The notes under the pieces were generated by a model, which was not told the origin of the DNA, did not search any database, and saw only the letters and a list, made by a program, of their open reading frames with translations. Below, in pieces: positions 25,213 through 35,000 of a DNA stretch of 64,000 nucleotides. This stretch comes from Mucilaginibacter lappiensis. Lineage in GTDB: Bacteria; Bacteroidota; Bacteroidia; Sphingobacteriales; Sphingobacteriaceae. Position 1 is the first letter of the stretch, and the number at the start of each line of letters is the position of its first letter. The position numbers were made by a program, and so were the translations under genes. Where the stretch lies: the NCBI RefSeq assembly GCF_900155965.1, contig NZ_FTMG01000003.1:310001-374000 (forward strand), in the 5' to 3' direction.

Positions 25213-26163
25213 TTACTTTATGTTCAAAAATCGGCTTACCTCCTCGTATTTATTAATATTAATATGGTTTTGGTGTATAGAATTAGCCATGTTCCCTGAT
25301 GCTACTACTATCCTGAATTTTGTTGCAGGTACCTGATAGCTATCAAGGAATGGGCCATCTGTGGTTATTCTGGTAAAGTAAAAGTACAGACGTACTTTAC
25401 CTACAAAAGTTTCGTACGCGTAATTATAGTTATATTCATCATAAACACTTGGGAACGAATATGGCAAGGGCTGCCATTGTGTTACGTTTGGGTTGGGTTG
25501 AAAATATACTAATACCAGCCCCCTTTCTAACATACCGGCTGTAAGTAATGGGCTATTATACTCCACTCCTTTTGCATAACGAGTTATAACACTATCACCT
25601 GCTATATTAAAATTAACGTTATAAATGTTTTGGTTCCAGTCCGCGGTATTTACGGTAAAAACAACTGAATTAAGATCGGAATTACCTGATGGACCCCGTA
25701 AATTTACAGGTGTCCCCCATCCTCCACTTGTTTTAGGCCCATATAACAGGTAGTTGGTTTTGTCCAGATAATAATCGCCGTTGTTACCCAAGCTTGGGGC
25801 AGGCGTACCTGCCCCGCTTAAGGTAGCGCTTCCGGCAGCACCCGTTGCACCGGTAGCACCTTTTAATGACAGTCCGCTTCCCCAACCTGCAGCGGTTTTG
25901 GGGCCATACAATAAGCCGGTAGTGGTATCCAGGTAATAGTCGCCCGCAATACCTTTAGTAGCTGGCGGAACGGTAGTACCACTGTAGATCATACTGCCTG
26001 CTGCACCATTTGTCCCGGCTGGACCGGCAGGCCCAACAGCACCAATTGAGCCCTTATCGCCGGTGTCGCCCTTGGGACCTGCAGTGCCGTCTTTACTGCA
26101 TGAGGCCGTGAACAGCATGGTCACTGCTGCTAATAATAGCAATGCACTATTAAAATTCTTCAT
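25213..26163 (-). CDS. Collagen-like repeat lipoprotein, copy 1
   Basis: Surface lipoprotein of 316 residues. The lipobox ends at a cysteine near 22 (TASCSKDG). Gly-X-Y collagen-like repeats follow directly (about 28-58). Two copies of a short module reading GDYYLD...LLYGPK...GWG (about 73-97 and 131-155) are separated by a second Gly-X-Y stretch. The C-terminal 140 residues are beta-rich and share the ending HINxNKYxEVSxFLNIK with the neighbour. Such proteins are common in Bacteroidota; none of this type has a role I can name. It is 54 bp downstream of its paralog and probably co-transcribed. No catalytic motif is seen. Confidence 0.8.
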   Translation of the reverse strand: MKNFNSALLLLAAVTMLFTASCSKDGTAGPKGDTGDKGSIGAVGPAGPAGTNGAAGSMIYSGTTVPPATKGIAGDYYLDTTTGLLYGPKTAAGWGSGLSLKGATGATGAAGSATLSGAGTPAPSLGNNGDYYLDKTNYLLYGPKTSGGWGTPVNLRGPSGNSDLNSVVFTVNTADWNQNIYNVNFNIAGDSVITRYAKGVEYNSPLLTAGMLERGLVLVYFQPNPNVTQWQPLPYSFPSVYDEYNYNYAYETFVGKVRLYFYFTRITTDGPFLDSYQVPATKFRIVVASGNMANSIHQNHININKYEEVSRFLNIK

Positions 26164-26217
26164 GTAAATAGATTTTACAGGGTATTAAAAACCGGTATTT
26201 CAAAATTTGAAGTCTCG

Positions 26218-27198
26218 TTATTTGATATTCAGAAACTTGCTTACCTCATCATATTTGTTAACGTTAATGTGGTTTTGCTGTAATGAGCTGGCAATAGACC
26301 CTGATATCATCACTATCTTATATTTTTTTGTAGAGACCTGGTAGGTCTCAAGATCTGGAGGAACTGAATTTGGATTTACCTGACCAATGTAAAAATACAG
26401 TCTTACTTTACCTTCGTAAGTTTCATAAACCCAATTATAAGAAAATGCCGAAATATACGAATACGGAAGAGGCTGCCATTGAAACCCATTGGCATTTGTA
26501 TCTGTTTGAAAATACACCAATACCAGCCCTGTATTTAATAAACTAGCAGTAATCAACGAGTTAGAATGCTCAACACATTTAACTTTATAATAGCTATTGG
26601 CGTCAATCTCATAATAATAATTATTATTGCTGTCGTCTGTATATCTCCAGTCTTCGCTTTTTACTGTAAAAGTATCTACCTTAACATTGGCATTCCCTTC
26701 AGGCCCCTGCGGCCCTGCGGGGCCCCGTAAGTTTACGGGAGCCCCCCACCCCGAGCCAGATTTAGGGCCGTATAATAGGTAGTTGATTTTATCCAGGTAA
26801 TAATCGCCATTGTTACCCAAGCTTGGGGCAGGCGTACCTGCCCCGCTTAAGGTAGTGCTTCCGGCAGCACCCGTTGCACCGGTAGCACCTTTTAATGAGA
26901 GTCCACTTCCCCAGCCTGCACTAGTTTTTGGGCCATATAATAAGCCTATAGTGGTATTTAAATAATAATCGCCAACAGCGCCTTTAGTAGCTACAGGGGC
27001 GGTAGTGCCGCTGTAAATCATACTGCCTGCTGTGCCATTTGCCCCGGCTGGACCGGCGGGCCCAACTGCCCCAGTTGAGCCTTTATCGCCGGTATCACCT
27101 TTAGGCCCTGCAGCACCGTCCTTGCCGCAAGAGATCGTAAACAGCATGATAGCTGCTGTTAATATTAGTAATGCGTAATTAATTTTCTTCATATCCAT
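26218..27198 (-). CDS. Collagen-like repeat lipoprotein, copy 2
   Basis: Paralog of the downstream gene, 326 residues, with the same plan: lipoprotein signal (TISCGKDG), Gly-X-Y run, two GDYYL...LLYGPK...GWG modules around a second Gly-X-Y run, and a beta-rich C-terminal domain. The N-terminal halves are nearly identical between the two, including DNA stretches, while the C-terminal domains have diverged. That pattern fits tandem duplication with gene conversion in the repeat part. The second methionine (MKKINYA) is an equally good start. Function unknown; a fibre or adhesin-like surface role is only a guess. Confidence 0.8.
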   Translation of the reverse strand: MDMKKINYALLILTAAIMLFTISCGKDGAAGPKGDTGDKGSTGAVGPAGPAGANGTAGSMIYSGTTAPVATKGAVGDYYLNTTIGLLYGPKTSAGWGSGLSLKGATGATGAAGSTTLSGAGTPAPSLGNNGDYYLDKINYLLYGPKSGSGWGAPVNLRGPAGPQGPEGNANVKVDTFTVKSEDWRYTDDSNNNYYYEIDANSYYKVKCVEHSNSLITASLLNTGLVLVYFQTDTNANGFQWQPLPYSYISAFSYNWVYETYEGKVRLYFYIGQVNPNSVPPDLETYQVSTKKYKIVMISGSIASSLQQNHINVNKYDEVSKFLNIK

Positions 27199-27397
27199 AT
27201 ATCCAGAAACTTTGTAAAAAACAGCGCTTAAAAAATTGTCGTTAGTATTAATAATTTTTCAAGTAATATTTCATTTGCAATATTCCTCAAATCAAACAGA
27301 CCGGACAATCGCAGAAAACAGTGATTTTTCAATAGATGATCGTAGGCCGCCAAACAGACTAAATACCTGATGATAGGTGTAGATGATAGCGGGGAAT

Positions 27398-27437
27398 AAA
27401 ACGCAAAAAGGAGACTAATGTCTCCCTTTTGCGTTTT
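27398..27437 (-). terminator. Intrinsic terminator of the GH105 gene
   Basis: A 17-bp stem with one mismatch (AAAACGCAAAAAGGAGA paired with TCTCcCTTTTGCGTTTT) and a 6-nt loop ends 17 bp past the stop of the minus-strand hydrolase gene. On that strand the stem ends in a TTTTATT run, as expected for an intrinsic terminator. Confidence 0.8.
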
Positions 27438-27453
27438 ATAAGAATATTTCGTT

Positions 27454-28611
27454 TTAGTTTTTTGCAGCCACCGGATGGGTATTCAAATACTGATATAGCT
27501 GGGTTCCTGTAAGCAGGAACGCACCTACCCCGTACACTTCGGTACTATTTTCAGTAACCGCATCGGGACTGGCACCTATACGCTGAACATAACCCAGCAT
27601 CCCATCAGCATGAACCGAAGTTGCCAGTGCTGCCCAGGCCTTTTTTACAACAGGCCAGTAGGTTTTGTTATCCAGCAGACCATGGTTAAGGCCCCATAGC
27701 AAGGCATAACAATAAAAGCCGGTACCGCTTGTTTCTTTAACCGGGTAGCTTTCCGGATCGAGCAGGGAAGCGTGCCAACTGCCATCCGGCTGTTGCAGCG
27801 AGGCTACCCTGGCGGCCATATCACGATATAATTTTTCAAACTTCTTTTTGTCGGGATAATTGGCTGGCATGTTTTCCATCACCCTTACTAAACCTGCCAG
27901 CACCCATCCGTTGCCTCTTGCCCAGAATACCTTTTTGCCGTTCTTTTCTTTTTTATCCAGGTAACTGCCGTCTCTAAAGTATAGGTGTTCGGCTGGGTCG
28001 TACAGATAGTCGGTTGTTTTCCACCAGAGTTTGGCAGCGGTATCTAGATATTGAGGATTGCTGGTAGCTGTACTCAAATAGCTTAAAGCCGTAGGGCCCA
28101 TAAACAGGGCATCGCACCAGGCCCATTCTCTCGAAGCTATATGATTTTTCCATTCCAATGGTTCGTCATGCTGCTTATTCACAATGCTATCGGCCAGTAA
28201 AGTAAAGGGCGCTATCATTTTCTTGTCCTTGTATTTGGTATATAACAAGGAGTAGGTTTGCCCTATACAATAATCATCGGCCATAAAACGATCGCGCCCG
28301 GTATTCCAGCCCAGGTCATTACCTATGTTCACCAGCGTGGTTAAATATTTCTCGTTGTTTTTGATAGATCCCAGCGCATAAATACCGGTATAACAGGCGG
28401 CGTTTGTCCAATCGACCTTGGCGTGTTTAAAACCATTGGTATTCCAGTCATTGATCTGCCAGTCGGCCACCCGGTGCATGATATTTAAGATATATGCTTT
28501 TTGCAGCAGGGAATCAGGTTTAACCACCGGCCCCGTGGCATAGGTTTTTATACCGGGCATCAAAAACAATAACAGTAACCAGGAGCGTTTGGATTTTAAC
28601 TGGGTAATCAT
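27454..28611 (-). CDS. Glycoside hydrolase family 105/88 unsaturated glucuronyl hydrolase
   Basis: Exported (alpha/alpha)6-barrel hydrolase of 385 residues with a signal peptide (about 1-26). It is similar to YteR/YesR, which remove the unsaturated galacturonic acid left at the end of rhamnogalacturonan fragments by lyases, releasing L-rhamnose-bearing products. Family signatures include ADDYCIGQTY, the WCDALFMGP segment carrying the catalytic Asp, WARGNGWVLAG, and GSWHASLLDPESYPVKETSGTG (split across lines in this protein). It stands alone with its own terminator. The rhamnose operon 17 kb away would use the sugar it frees. No pectate lyase or SusCD pair is in the window. Confidence 0.87.
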   Translation of the reverse strand: MITQLKSKRSWLLLLFLMPGIKTYATGPVVKPDSLLQKAYILNIMHRVADWQINDWNTNGFKHAKVDWTNAACYTGIYALGSIKNNEKYLTTLVNIGNDLGWNTGRDRFMADDYCIGQTYSLLYTKYKDKKMIAPFTLLADSIVNKQHDEPLEWKNHIASREWAWCDALFMGPTALSYLSTATSNPQYLDTAAKLWWKTTDYLYDPAEHLYFRDGSYLDKKEKNGKKVFWARGNGWVLAGLVRVMENMPANYPDKKKFEKLYRDMAARVASLQQPDGSWHASLLDPESYPVKETSGTGFYCYALLWGLNHGLLDNKTYWPVVKKAWAALATSVHADGMLGYVQRIGASPDAVTENSTEVYGVGAFLLTGTQLYQYLNTHPVAAKN

Positions 28612-28674
28612 TTCAGGTATTTTTAGGTTAGGCTTTAAAGATAAAATATTTTGCCTGAAAGCTTTGCCTCCTAT

Positions 28675-29145
28675 TTACTTTACCACTGTAGCTTCCAGTT
28701 CTACTTTTAGTGTTTCAAAAAGACTTTTCACTTCTAACAGGGTAAGCGATTGTTTAATACCATGTTTAGCCACCCAATCCTGAAAAATTTGGAAATTGGG
28801 CCAAAGCTCCGCGGTAGAGGTTGTGTAGATATTTAACCTCACGATACCTTCTGGTTTGTACCCGGCCTCACCGATCACTTGTTCCAGGTTTTGCAGGGCT
28901 TTAACTAATTGAGTTTTCATGTCGTCGTTACTGGATATGCCATCGGCGCTGATAGCTGTTTGCCCCGAAATGTATAAAGTACTTTCCACGTGTTTTACTT
29001 CAACGGCCTGTACATAGCTTCGCTTATCCTGCCATTGCCAGGGGTTAATGATTCTTTTTTCCATCTTATTGGGGGTTTGAGTTTGTGCCAAAGCAGGCAC
29101 CGTAGTTATTGATAGTAATGCTAAAAGTTTTGCTATTTTTTTCAT
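28675..29145 (-). CDS. Exported RidA/YjgF-family protein
   Basis: RidA-fold protein of about 156 residues from the chosen start, which begins MKKIAKLLALLS and forms a signal peptide ending at ALAQ. RidA proteins hydrolyse reactive enamines or imines, or have diverged to other small-molecule roles. The usual fold segments are present (YISGQTA, LQNLEQVIGEAG, VRLNIYTT, LTLLEVKSL). The classic catalytic Arg is hard to place, so activity is uncertain, and periplasmic location is unusual for RidA. The Crp-type regulator gene lies just upstream on the same strand, 93 bp away, and may control it. Confidence 0.8.
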   Translation of the reverse strand: MKKIAKLLALLSITTVPALAQTQTPNKMEKRIINPWQWQDKRSYVQAVEVKHVESTLYISGQTAISADGISSNDDMKTQLVKALQNLEQVIGEAGYKPEGIVRLNIYTTSTAELWPNFQIFQDWVAKHGIKQSLTLLEVKSLFETLKVELEATVVK

Positions 29146-29238
29146 GATCTCTGTCAAAAATTCATAAGGCAAAACTGCGCATAACACCCGGGATGGACTG
29201 TTGACAAACCTCACGATTATTCTGTGAGGAATGTCACG

Positions 29239-29802
29239 CTATGAAGATAACCTGCTCAGTGTTTCGCGGGAAACACCCAGATAGGCGGCCAGCAGGCTTT
29301 TGGGCACCCGCTGAATAAGGGAAGGGTATTGTTTAAGCAGCTGTTCATAGCGTTCTTTGGAGCTTAAGGTTAGCCAGGATATGATGCGGCGCTGTGATCC
29401 GATAAAACCAAAATTGGCTTTTTCCAGGAAAAAACGCACCATTTTTTGGAGACCATCGCACAGCTTTTTGTAGTCATCGAGCGAAAGGCAGAGCACTTTG
29501 GTATCTTCCAGGCACTCCAAGGACATGGTAGCTTTAGTTTGCGTGTAAAAGGCATAAAAATCGCTTTCCCACCAGTCTTCCATCGCAAAAGAAACAATGT
29601 GCTCTTTTCCCGCCTCATCGGTATACACCAATTTTAAAAGCCCGGAGAGTACAAAATAGTGATACTTTACTGCTTCGCCTTCCTGTATCAGGAATTGGTG
29701 TTTCTTATATTTTTTGGCTGTAAAATGCGCCCATACAAATGCAAACTCTTCATCGCTGAGCGGTACTATTTTTTCTATATGTCTCCTTAATATTTCCTGC
29801 AT
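29239..29802 (-). CDS. Crp/Fnr-family transcriptional regulator
   Basis: Regulator of 187 residues. A cyclic-nucleotide-binding fold spans about 10-120 (KHQFLIQEGEAVKYHYFVLSG... in separate segments), followed by a short C-terminal helix-turn-helix with LAAYLGVSRETLSRL. The cAMP pocket residues of true Crp are not clear, and there are no Fnr-type N-terminal cysteines. This short type is very common in Bacteroidota, usually next to the single gene it controls. Here that would be the exported RidA gene downstream. rpiA ends 14 bp upstream, so the gene may also be read from that promoter. Confidence 0.85.
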   Translation of the reverse strand: MQEILRRHIEKIVPLSDEEFAFVWAHFTAKKYKKHQFLIQEGEAVKYHYFVLSGLLKLVYTDEAGKEHIVSFAMEDWWESDFYAFYTQTKATMSLECLEDTKVLCLSLDDYKKLCDGLQKMVRFFLEKANFGFIGSQRRIISWLTLSSKERYEQLLKQYPSLIQRVPKSLLAAYLGVSRETLSRLSS

Positions 29803-29816
29803 AGTATAAGCAAGTA

Positions 29817-30509
29817 CTATTGTTCGGGTGTGATGAACCTTATCCCATTTTCGCCGGCAATAATAGCTTTGGTAGCCATGCCATAAAACAGGGAATGCTC
29901 CACAATTCCGGGAATCATTTTTACATCGATGTTAAGTTGCTGCCATTGCGGCGTATGGTCAAAGCGAATATCAGCCAGCAGGTTACCGTTATCAGAAATA
30001 ACAGTTCCATCTTTCTGATCGCCCATGCGTAATTTGATCTCGGCATCAGGATAGGCGGCCGACCGGAGCTTAGCCAACACAATCTGTAAAGCCTGGGGCA
30101 AAATCTCGATCACCAGCGGATAGGTAGTATTCAGCCGCGGTACAAATTTAGTGTCATCACCTATTAAAATGAATTCGGCAGCCATGGAGGCCAGTATTTT
30201 TTCGGTAGTGTGGATACCGCCGCCACTTTTAAGAGCATTCAATTGCTGGTCGAACTGATCGCAACCATCAAAGTAGATGTCCAGGTGTTTTACAGCAGAT
30301 GCGGACTTTACATTTAAACCCTGCTCCTGCAGGTAGCTGTTAGTTTTGAATGACGATGATACCAAAACAACAGACCGGGCCAGATCCACATCCTGTCCAA
30401 TCATATTAGCCAGGTGCAAAACCGTTGTGCCTGCACCCAGGCCAATTGTTTGTCCTGTTTTTATAAATTTAAACGCGGCTTTGGCAGCCTCCAGTTTATA
30501 ATCAGCCAT
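29817..30509 (-). CDS. rpiA: Ribose-5-phosphate isomerase A
   Basis: Cytoplasmic enzyme of the pentose phosphate pathway interconverting ribose-5-phosphate and ribulose-5-phosphate. 230 residues, normal length. The family features GLGAGTT (phosphate loop near 20), FDGCDQFD with the catalytic Asp, LKSGGGIHTTEKIL, and GDDTKFV are present in order. It lies 26 bp downstream of a SnoaL-like gene and 14 bp ahead of the Crp-type regulator gene, all on the minus strand. The usual KGGGG of other RpiA proteins appears here as KSGGG. Confidence 0.9.
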   Translation of the reverse strand: MADYKLEAAKAAFKFIKTGQTIGLGAGTTVLHLANMIGQDVDLARSVVLVSSSFKTNSYLQEQGLNVKSASAVKHLDIYFDGCDQFDQQLNALKSGGGIHTTEKILASMAAEFILIGDDTKFVPRLNTTYPLVIEILPQALQIVLAKLRSAAYPDAEIKLRMGDQKDGTVISDNGNLLADIRFDHTPQWQQLNIDVKMIPGIVEHSLFYGMATKAIIAGENGIRFITPEQ

Positions 30510-30535
30510 GTGTTTTAATTTTGCGGCAAGATACT

Positions 30536-30958
30536 TTATATCCCCGCAATAAAAAAAGCATTGATACCTGGTACATCAGAAAGATAAGTAGCCATACTTA
30601 CTATTTTGCCACCGTTTACTTCAAAAACAATGGCTACCTGTTCGTCCAGTATCAGTTCCCCCCTGCTGGCCGTGTTATGCAATGACAAGGTGAAACCGGT
30701 AAGGCCAATCAGGATATATTTCAGATCAAAATTAACCCCGAAATGTTTCAGGCCCTGTGCCCGTTTGATAATGGCTTCGGCACCATTTGCCGGACCGGAT
30801 AGCAAACTTGTTCCCGGCAATGTCCAGCTGGCATCGGCGGCCAATATGGATCGCATGGTATCCCAGTCATTACTCTTTAGCGAGGTAACAAAAATATTGG
30901 CCAGGGCAAGTTTTTCGTTGTCTGTTGGTAGATTGTTATTTGGGTTATCAGTTTTCAT
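30536..30958 (-). CDS. SnoaL-like/NTF2-fold protein
   Basis: Small cytoplasmic protein of 140 residues with the NTF2-like cone fold used by SnoaL polyketide cyclases, ketosteroid isomerases and many uncharacterised proteins. Recognisable segments are KSNDWDTMRSILAADASWTLPG and VAIVFEVNGGKIVSMATYLSD, given here in parts. The catalytic Asp/His of cyclases cannot be assigned. It is just upstream of rpiA and may share its transcript. Function unknown. Confidence 0.72.
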   Translation of the reverse strand: MKTDNPNNNLPTDNEKLALANIFVTSLKSNDWDTMRSILAADASWTLPGTSLLSGPANGAEAIIKRAQGLKHFGVNFDLKYILIGLTGFTLSLHNTASRGELILDEQVAIVFEVNGGKIVSMATYLSDVPGINAFFIAGI

Positions 30959-31023
30959 GGTGGATTAGTTTAACGGACCTAAAGTAAATATTTCTGGTAT
31001 ACCAGCTCGTATAAATGCGCCCC

Positions 31024-32070
31024 TTAAACAACTATAGTCCCAAACTTATAAATGATACTTTCCCGGTAAGTATCGCCGGGATTTAATACTGTTGAAGGGA
31101 AGTTGGGATGAGTAGGGCTGTCCGGATAATACTGACATTCCAAACACATGCCATCAAAGGGGCTATACCGCTCACCCCTATGGCCCGAATGTTCGCTTAG
31201 TAAATAATCGCCTGTATAAACTATGAGGGAGGGACAGGTCGTAAATATTTCCAGTTTACGCCCCGACTTTTTTTCGGTTAGCTCGGCCGCCAGTTTATGG
31301 TAAGTGCCGGGCTGTTCGTCTAATATATAACAATCATTTAAACCGGTAATATAGGTTTCGTTTACCAGCATTTTACTTCGGATGGCAGTATTCGAAAACT
31401 TTCTGCTCCCCACGGGCTCAATAAGTCCTGTGGGAATATAGCCCGTGCCATTTTGCAGCATACTACCTGCATGCACAGTAAGTGTATGGTCGAATATTTT
31501 AGCCCCGTTATTTGACAAGTTAAAGTAGGCATGATTAGTAAAATTGGCGATGGTTCGTTTATCTGTAGACGCGTAATAAGTGATGGCAAGCTCATTCAGA
31601 TCCCTCCACTGATAATGTACCGTAAGTTCGAGGTTACCGGGATATCCCCCCTCTCCATCGGGGCTTTGGAGGATAAAAAATAAACCCTCAGCTGTGATGG
31701 CATATTTAAAAACCCGGGTATTAAAACCATGGTTACCACCATGGTTAGTATTTTCACCATCGTTATTTTCCAGTTGCCATGTAGCGCTGTCGAGCTTAAA
31801 ACTGGCCCCTCCTATCCTGTTAGCGTAACGACCAATGGTTGAACCGATATAACAGCTGTCATCCAAATAGCCTTGTAATGATGGGAAACCCAAAACCACG
31901 TTACTATAAACGCCACGAGCATCGGGTACTACGACCGAAACCAATGTTGCTCCGTAATTAGTTAACTCCACATAGGCGCCATGAGTGTTCTCCATTTTAA
32001 ATAGATATACTGGCTCACCGGCATGCTGGCCCCATTCCTGATGGGTTATTTGAGTAGTACTTTTATTCAT
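31024..32070 (-). CDS. galM: Aldose 1-epimerase
   Basis: Mutarotase interconverting alpha and beta anomers of hexoses, 348 residues with no signal peptide. Substrate-binding and catalytic residues are visible in NRIGG (arginine region), NHAYFNLS (catalytic His) and CLECQYYPDSP (catalytic Glu). It is the last gene of a minus-strand operon in which the glycosidase, sugar porter and DUF5107-TPR genes precede it; the gap to the latter is only 3 bp. The role is to feed galactose or a related hexose freed by the glycosidase into metabolism. A long N-terminal NKSTTQITHQEWG is normal for Bacteroidota members. Confidence 0.9.
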   Translation of the reverse strand: MNKSTTQITHQEWGQHAGEPVYLFKMENTHGAYVELTNYGATLVSVVVPDARGVYSNVVLGFPSLQGYLDDSCYIGSTIGRYANRIGGASFKLDSATWQLENNDGENTNHGGNHGFNTRVFKYAITAEGLFFILQSPDGEGGYPGNLELTVHYQWRDLNELAITYYASTDKRTIANFTNHAYFNLSNNGAKIFDHTLTVHAGSMLQNGTGYIPTGLIEPVGSRKFSNTAIRSKMLVNETYITGLNDCYILDEQPGTYHKLAAELTEKKSGRKLEIFTTCPSLIVYTGDYLLSEHSGHRGERYSPFDGMCLECQYYPDSPTHPNFPSTVLNPGDTYRESIIYKFGTIVV

Positions 32071-32073
32071 TAC

Positions 32074-35000
32074 TCAGTCCTGGATATTTAGGGAATGCTT
32101 TGCCATATCCAGATGAATCTTGCTTGCTGCATGCGTAGCATCGAGTCCCAGCACATGGTTTAACATTTTTTGCGCGGCATCGAGCTCCTGCAAGCCTAAT
32201 GCGCCCAGGCCCTGTAAGAAGCTGGTATGAATTCGGTTGCGCAGGTTCAGATCGTCATCAAATATGAGCAGATTGGGTAGCGATACAGCGAAATAATCAA
32301 TCTTCACTTCATCATTGGCGTGCAGTGCCCCGTAGTTAACCAACTTTTTAAATATGCTGTTGGCCCGCTCTGTGTTGCCCAGCTTTTTCCAGGCCAGTCC
32401 CTGGTAAAAGATCTTATCGGGCTGCTGATCGTTATAAAACACCGCGGCCGATGGCTCATCTAACCCAACAGTAGCCTGCTCAAAGTATTTTTTGGCCTGT
32501 TCGGGCTCACCGGCTGCTTCGTAAGCACAACCTATCCAGTAATCGATATCGTTTTCCTGGGTTCCATACAGTTTGCCCTCACCCAAATTATGCGGGTAAG
32601 TTTTGCCATTACGGAGGTAAGTAATAGCTTTTTCGTGCAGATCTTCTTCTATATATTTCTTAGCCAGTGCAATCAGACTAAATACATACTGACCGGATGC
32701 CTTACCTTCGCCCCCTTCCCATGGATGGAACTGGCGTGCATTCAACAGGTTCAAAGCTATTTCATGATCGCCCAAAAGATTGTATAGTGTTACCCTTTCC
32801 AGGTAAACATCATCGCGCTGGTTGGCCACCTCCAGATTATCTTCCAGGAGTTTCAAACGTTCCTCCGGCGACCTGTTTAGTCTTTTATACAACTGGTCAA
32901 GCTCCATGAGTACGCGGGCATCGGTTTTATCGAGCGCAAAAGCTTTTTCAAAATACTCCAGCGCTTTTTGCTCGTTATGTTGTTTATTGAAATACGCAAT
33001 GGCGAGATTACGGAAAACAGTCGGGAATTTATCATCCAGCTTTGCTGAGCTTTCCCAGTAACTTACCGCATCGGTATACTGGCGCTTATCATAAAACAGG
33101 TTACCTAAATAATAAGGTGCTTTGGCATCGGTTGGGTTAAGTTCAATAGCTAATTCAAGAATACCGATCTCATCCAAACGGTTAGGGAAACACAGGTATG
33201 GATCTGCTTTGGCAGCTTTAGCCAGCCATTCGGCAGCCTCCACTTTACGGCCGCTTTGATGGCTCAGCCAACCTAATGTATAATAAACTATCGGGTTTGA
33301 TTCAGCAGTTTTTACAACCAATTGCAGTAATTGCGATGCTTCGTCATACAAACCTGCAGCGGCGTAATCCAGGGCATACTCTATAAAATTCTGGTCGTCA
33401 TAACGTGAAAGCGTTAACAGGCGATTCAGGCTCTCCTCTATCCTATCTGTATCATTGCTTATCCGGTAAGCCAATACTTTTTCAAATAGTGCCCCCAGGT
33501 TAAAGCCATCACGTTCCAAAGCAGTCTCAACAGTAGCCAACGCTTTATCTACCTGGTTCAATTTACGGTAAGCCGCCGCCTTGATCACGTACGATTTGCT
33601 GTTGCTGGCGTTCCTATCCAACGATTGATTAATATGATCCAGCGCCAGCGCATAATGGCCGCGGGCCATATCCAGCTGCGCCACGCAGAAAAAGCCGGTA
33701 TCTTTCCAGGCATTGCTCCAGGTGGCTTTGTAAAATACGGTGTACGCCTCATCGGCCCGACCTAAATACTTTAAGCACAAGCCCAGGTTGTAATAAGGCT
33801 CGCTATCATACGGATTTGGGTTGCGTTGGATACTGGTGTCTACCGCCTGGCGTAAATAAGATTCTGCCTTGGTAAACTGCCCTTTACGAATATACCATTT
33901 ACCCAGCGCGTTATTGTTACGTACATCGGTAGGCTCACGACGCAGTGCTTCTTCGTAATACTGAACAGGACTATACGTAGCGTGGCGATATTGTTCCAGG
34001 TGCTGAGCAGTTAAAAACAGCTGCTCCACACTTTCTACATCAGCTGGGGCCAGGGCCGGTTTTGCCGGTAGAGGCATCTCGTTTTTTTTGTTTTTTGCGG
34101 GTTCGTAACGCAGTACTTCCTGCTTGCTGCTGTTGGTGATGATCAGCAATAATTCATTTTCGCTCAGATTGGGTTTAACAGCTACTTCCTGTATAAAAAC
34201 TTGTTCAGGATTAATATCCGTCGTCTGGGTAAATAATATTTCTCCTTTGTAGTTCAGCCCGATATTCAAACCATTTTGTACCGATGTTACCTGCACTTTG
34301 ATGGTTACTTTATCGCCGTGCTTGCTTAGCGCCAGCAGGATATCTTTCGTAGCATTTTTCACCATGCCTAATTCACGGTAGGGTAAAAAGTATTGCGTAA
34401 AAGTTTTCTCCTCGTAAGGCATCAGCCAGCTAAAATCGGGCTGATTATCGGTGAACACACCGGTCATCAGTTCTATGTACGGACCGTCCTCGTCGGTCAA
34501 ATTTCTGTCCCAGGCCTGGCCGAAATCGCTGTGGCCCCAGGTCCACTGTTTTTTACCGGGCGATACATGATGATTGGCCACATGCAGCAAACCGCCCTGT
34601 GAGTCATGTTCATAACCACCCACAAAATCATAATCGGAGTTGATAGCCATGTAGGAGGTTGGTACAGGAATATTCTTATACATCGAAATATCGGTACCCG
34701 GCGAATAATCTACCTTGTAATAAGTGCCCGTAGCAATAGGGAAATCAGATACATCGCGTTTGCCATGATCAAATACAGCGTTCACATCAGGCGGAAAAAC
34801 CGACTGGTAATAATCATTAACCTTTACCGCCGGGTTTGCCCACCACAGGAAAGTTTGCGGCAACGAGGAACGGTTAAACAATTTGGCTTTGATCTCGATG
34901 TAAGCCGCATCAGGCCTAAGCGTAAAACCAGCCATCCCCTTAGTATGAAACATGCGCTCTACCTCGTTCACCCAAACGGTTTTACTGCCATCGGCGTGCT

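Noticed and set aside
25046-25336. 96-codon plus-strand frame near the collagen-like genes
   Set aside because: Overlaps the 3' end of the collagen-like lipoprotein gene on the other strand, and shows no start context or family features.
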